NCBI RefSeq assembly: GCF_905371695.1
Contig: NZ_CAJPMA010000071.1
Coordinates: 1-8,971, forward strand
From: an uncultured Campylobacter sp.
GTDB taxonomy: Bacteria > Campylobacterota > Campylobacteria > Campylobacterales > Campylobacteraceae
Direction of reading: 5' to 3'
Length of the DNA stretch: 8,971 nt
Shown: one piece after another, positions 8,401 to 8,971 of the stretch
How the letters are laid out: every line of letters begins with the position of its first letter
Numbering within the stretch: position 1 is the first letter of the stretch
Made by a program: the position numbers and the translations under genes
Notes under the pieces: generated by a model
Database searches by the model: none
What the model was told of the DNA's origin: nothing
The model's input: the letters and a program-made list of their open reading frames with translations, nothing else

Positions 8401-8971
8401 TCGTATCTTTCCGGATTAAAAAATATGTCGTTTACGAATACTTTTGCCGCCTCTTTTACCACCGGCTCGCCCGGACGCATTACCTTGTAAATTCTAATCG
8501 CGGATAGATCATTTTCATCGTCGACGCCCTCGGTTTGTTTTAAAAGCTTTAACGTCTCGTTGTCTGCGATAAAGGAATTTATGATCGCATCGTCGACGCC
8601 CGAAGCCGAGTTATTGATTATCTCTATACTCTCTTGCTCACTTAAAATTTTAACCAATTTATTTTCATCGAGCTGTGCTAGGGTATCGTAAATCACCTCG
8701 CCGCTTTCTTTATCGATAACCGGACTCGCAAGGTATCTGCCGATCAAAACCTCGGTCGGATATTCTACGAATTTTAAACCGTCTTCTATTAATTTATCAG
8801 CCTTTTTCTTAGTAAGGCGTTTGCCCGCTTCGTGTAAAATTTTACCGCTTTCGTCTTTTATGTCGTACTCGACCCTGCCTAAGAAATCGTCAAGATTAAA
8901 CGGAGTTAAAAATTTATTGTTTTTTACGCTTAGAGTTTGGATCGGGTAAAATAATTTTATAATATCTTGTT
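5484..8971 (-). CDS. rpoB: DNA-directed RNA polymerase subunit beta, 5' end outside the window
   Basis: RpoB forms half of the active-site cleft of the cytoplasmic RNA polymerase and carries the rifampicin pocket. The frame stays open to the right edge, first full codon at 8969, so the ATG at 8747 is internal. 1161 residues are visible. Campylobacter RpoB is about 1380 aa, so roughly 215 N-terminal residues are missing. In fragment numbering, the rifampicin region is at about 306-334 (QLSQFMDQ, THKRR, LSALG). The Asp, His and Ser matching E. coli D516, H526 and S531 are wild type. Next come RAGFEVRDVHPTHYGR and VETPEGQNIG, then MPWNGYNYED (597-606) with the acidic pair near the active centre. 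A Lys/Glu-rich stretch, probably coiled coil, spans about 740-845. KVGDKMAGRHGNKG at 871-884 holds the conserved active-site lysines. The C-terminal FGEMEVWALEAYGAA clamp region and a short acidic tail complete it. It overlaps rpoC. Identity is certain. Confidence 0.98.
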   Translation of the reverse strand, partial: QDIIKLFYPIQTLSVKNNKFLTPFNLDDFLGRVEYDIKDESGKILHEAGKRLTKKKADKLIEDGLKFVEYPTEVLIGRYLASPVIDKESGEVIYDTLAQLDENKLVKILSEQESIEIINNSASGVDDAIINSFIADNETLKLLKQTEGVDDENDLSAIRIYKVMRPGEPVVKEAAKVFVNDIFFNPERYDLTKVGRMKMNHKLGLDVPEYVTVLTSEDIIKTAKYLIKVKNGQGHIDDRDHLGNRRIRSIGELLANELHLGFVKMQKAIRDKFMSLSNNIDEIMPYDLVNPKMITATIMEFFTGGQLSQFMDQTNPLSEVTHKRRLSALGEGGLVKERAGFEVRDVHPTHYGRICPVETPEGQNIGLINTLSTYAKVNELGFVEAPYKKVEGGKVIDEIVYLTATQEEGNVIAPASTKLDENGYIIEDLIEVRKEGEMVLARREDVTLIDLCSGMIAGVAASLIPFLEHDDANRALMGSNMQRQAVPLLRSTAPIVGTGMESIIARDAWESIKARRSGVVEKVDNKNIFILGEDEAGPYIDHYSIEKNLRTNQNTTFSQHPIVKKGEEVKAGQIIADGPSMEKGELAIGKNALIAFMPWNGYNYEDAIVISEKMIKDDEFTSVHVYEKEIEARELKDGVEEITKDIPNIKEEDLMHLDESGIIKIGTQVKPGMILVGKVSPKGEVKPTPEERLLRAIFGEKAGHVVNKSLYASASLEGVVVDVKIFTKKGHEKDVRTHKAYEDEKALLEKEHHDRLLMLDREEMLKVTSLLSKNELASEQEVGKKKYKKGSKIDKADLENINRFTLNAIVKSFSKEVQKKYDELKNYFQNEKKKLKEEHDAKIEILEKDDILPSGVVKLVKVYIATKRKLKVGDKMAGRHGNKGIVSNIVPEVDMPYLPSGQIVDIVLNPLGVPSRMNIGQILESHLGLVGYRLGEQIAQIFEEKKGEWIKNLRAKMIEIASVSKLMDAKNVLGKMSDDKLLEYARDWSKGVRFATPIFEGVKADEFAKLFEMAKIDSDGKTELYDGRTGSKIRERVNVGCMYMLKLHHLVDEKVHARSTGPYSLVTQQPVGGKALFGGQRFGEMEVWALEAYGAAHTLREMLTVKSDDVEGRLSAYKALTRGENVPETGIPETFFVLTNELKSLALDVEVYDEDETNEDE
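5506..5510 (-). promoter_or_regulatory. Ribosome binding site for rpoC (bears on start choice)
   Basis: GAGGA lies within the last codons of rpoB. It is 8 nt from the ATG at 5497 but 14 nt from the ATG at 5491, which homology prefers. The Shine-Dalgarno spacing therefore favours a protein beginning MKMSN, while the family alignment favours MSN. In either case the site is buried in rpoB, which fits translational coupling of the two subunits. Confidence 0.5.
7968..8054 (-). other. Rifampicin resistance-determining region of rpoB
   Basis: This codes for the segment that starts QLSQFMDQ and ends SALGEGGL, equivalent to about E. coli residues 510-538. Positions matching E. coli D516, H526 and S531 carry the sensitive residues Asp, His and Ser. 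Differences from E. coli (Thr at 518, Val at 524, Leu at 530, Glu at 535) look like normal Campylobacter lineage residues rather than resistance mutations. The alignment to E. coli is from memory of the family. Confidence 0.85.

Noticed and set aside
8745..8747. ATG at 8747 as the rpoB start
   Set aside because: The same frame stays open to the window edge and the upstream codons read as RpoB sequence leading into PTEVLIGRYLASPV, so this Met is internal.
986..8971. Search for a CRISPR array, transposon, tRNA or inteins within rpoB and rpoC
   Set aside because: Both proteins read through their conserved blocks without interruption. I saw no repeats, splicing motifs, terminal inverted repeats or RNA gene signatures.

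Overview
The window is a housekeeping stretch of an epsilonproteobacterial (Campylobacterota) chromosome, and every gene lies on the minus strand. RpoB, RpoC and S12 all read as Campylobacter-type proteins. rpoB and rpoC are separate genes, whereas Helicobacter and Wolinella fuse them. The spacers and coding sequence are full of AAATTTT-type runs, but base composition looks like the mid-40s percent G+C by eye. This suggests one of the higher-G+C Campylobacter species (the showae/rectus/curvus/gracilis type) rather than C. jejuni. The species is inference.

Read in the direction of transcription (right to left), the window holds four genes. First is rpoB, which lacks its 5' part because it runs off the right edge; 1161 C-terminal residues are visible. 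Next is a complete rpoC, whose start codon overlaps the rpoB stop. A strong 11-bp hairpin sits 4 nt after the rpoC stop and probably ends or attenuates the rpoBC transcript. Then comes a small four-helix DoxX-family membrane protein gene with its own good ribosome binding site. Last is rpsL (ribosomal protein S12), with a GTG start and a recognisable sigma70-type promoter in the 76-nt gap upstream. A second strong hairpin lies just after rpsL, in the spacer where rpsG is expected next. The window ends before any rpsG start codon.

Functionally, rpoB and rpoC make the two large subunits of RNA polymerase, and rpsL opens the str-type operon (S12, S7, EF-G). The doxX-like gene between them is the only accessory element. 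In C. jejuni the same rpoC-rpsL junction holds the fucose-utilisation island, so this junction appears to vary between species. I found no mobile element, CRISPR array, RNA gene or undescribed multi-gene system. Apart from the doxX gene and the regulatory structures in the spacers, this is an ordinary region.
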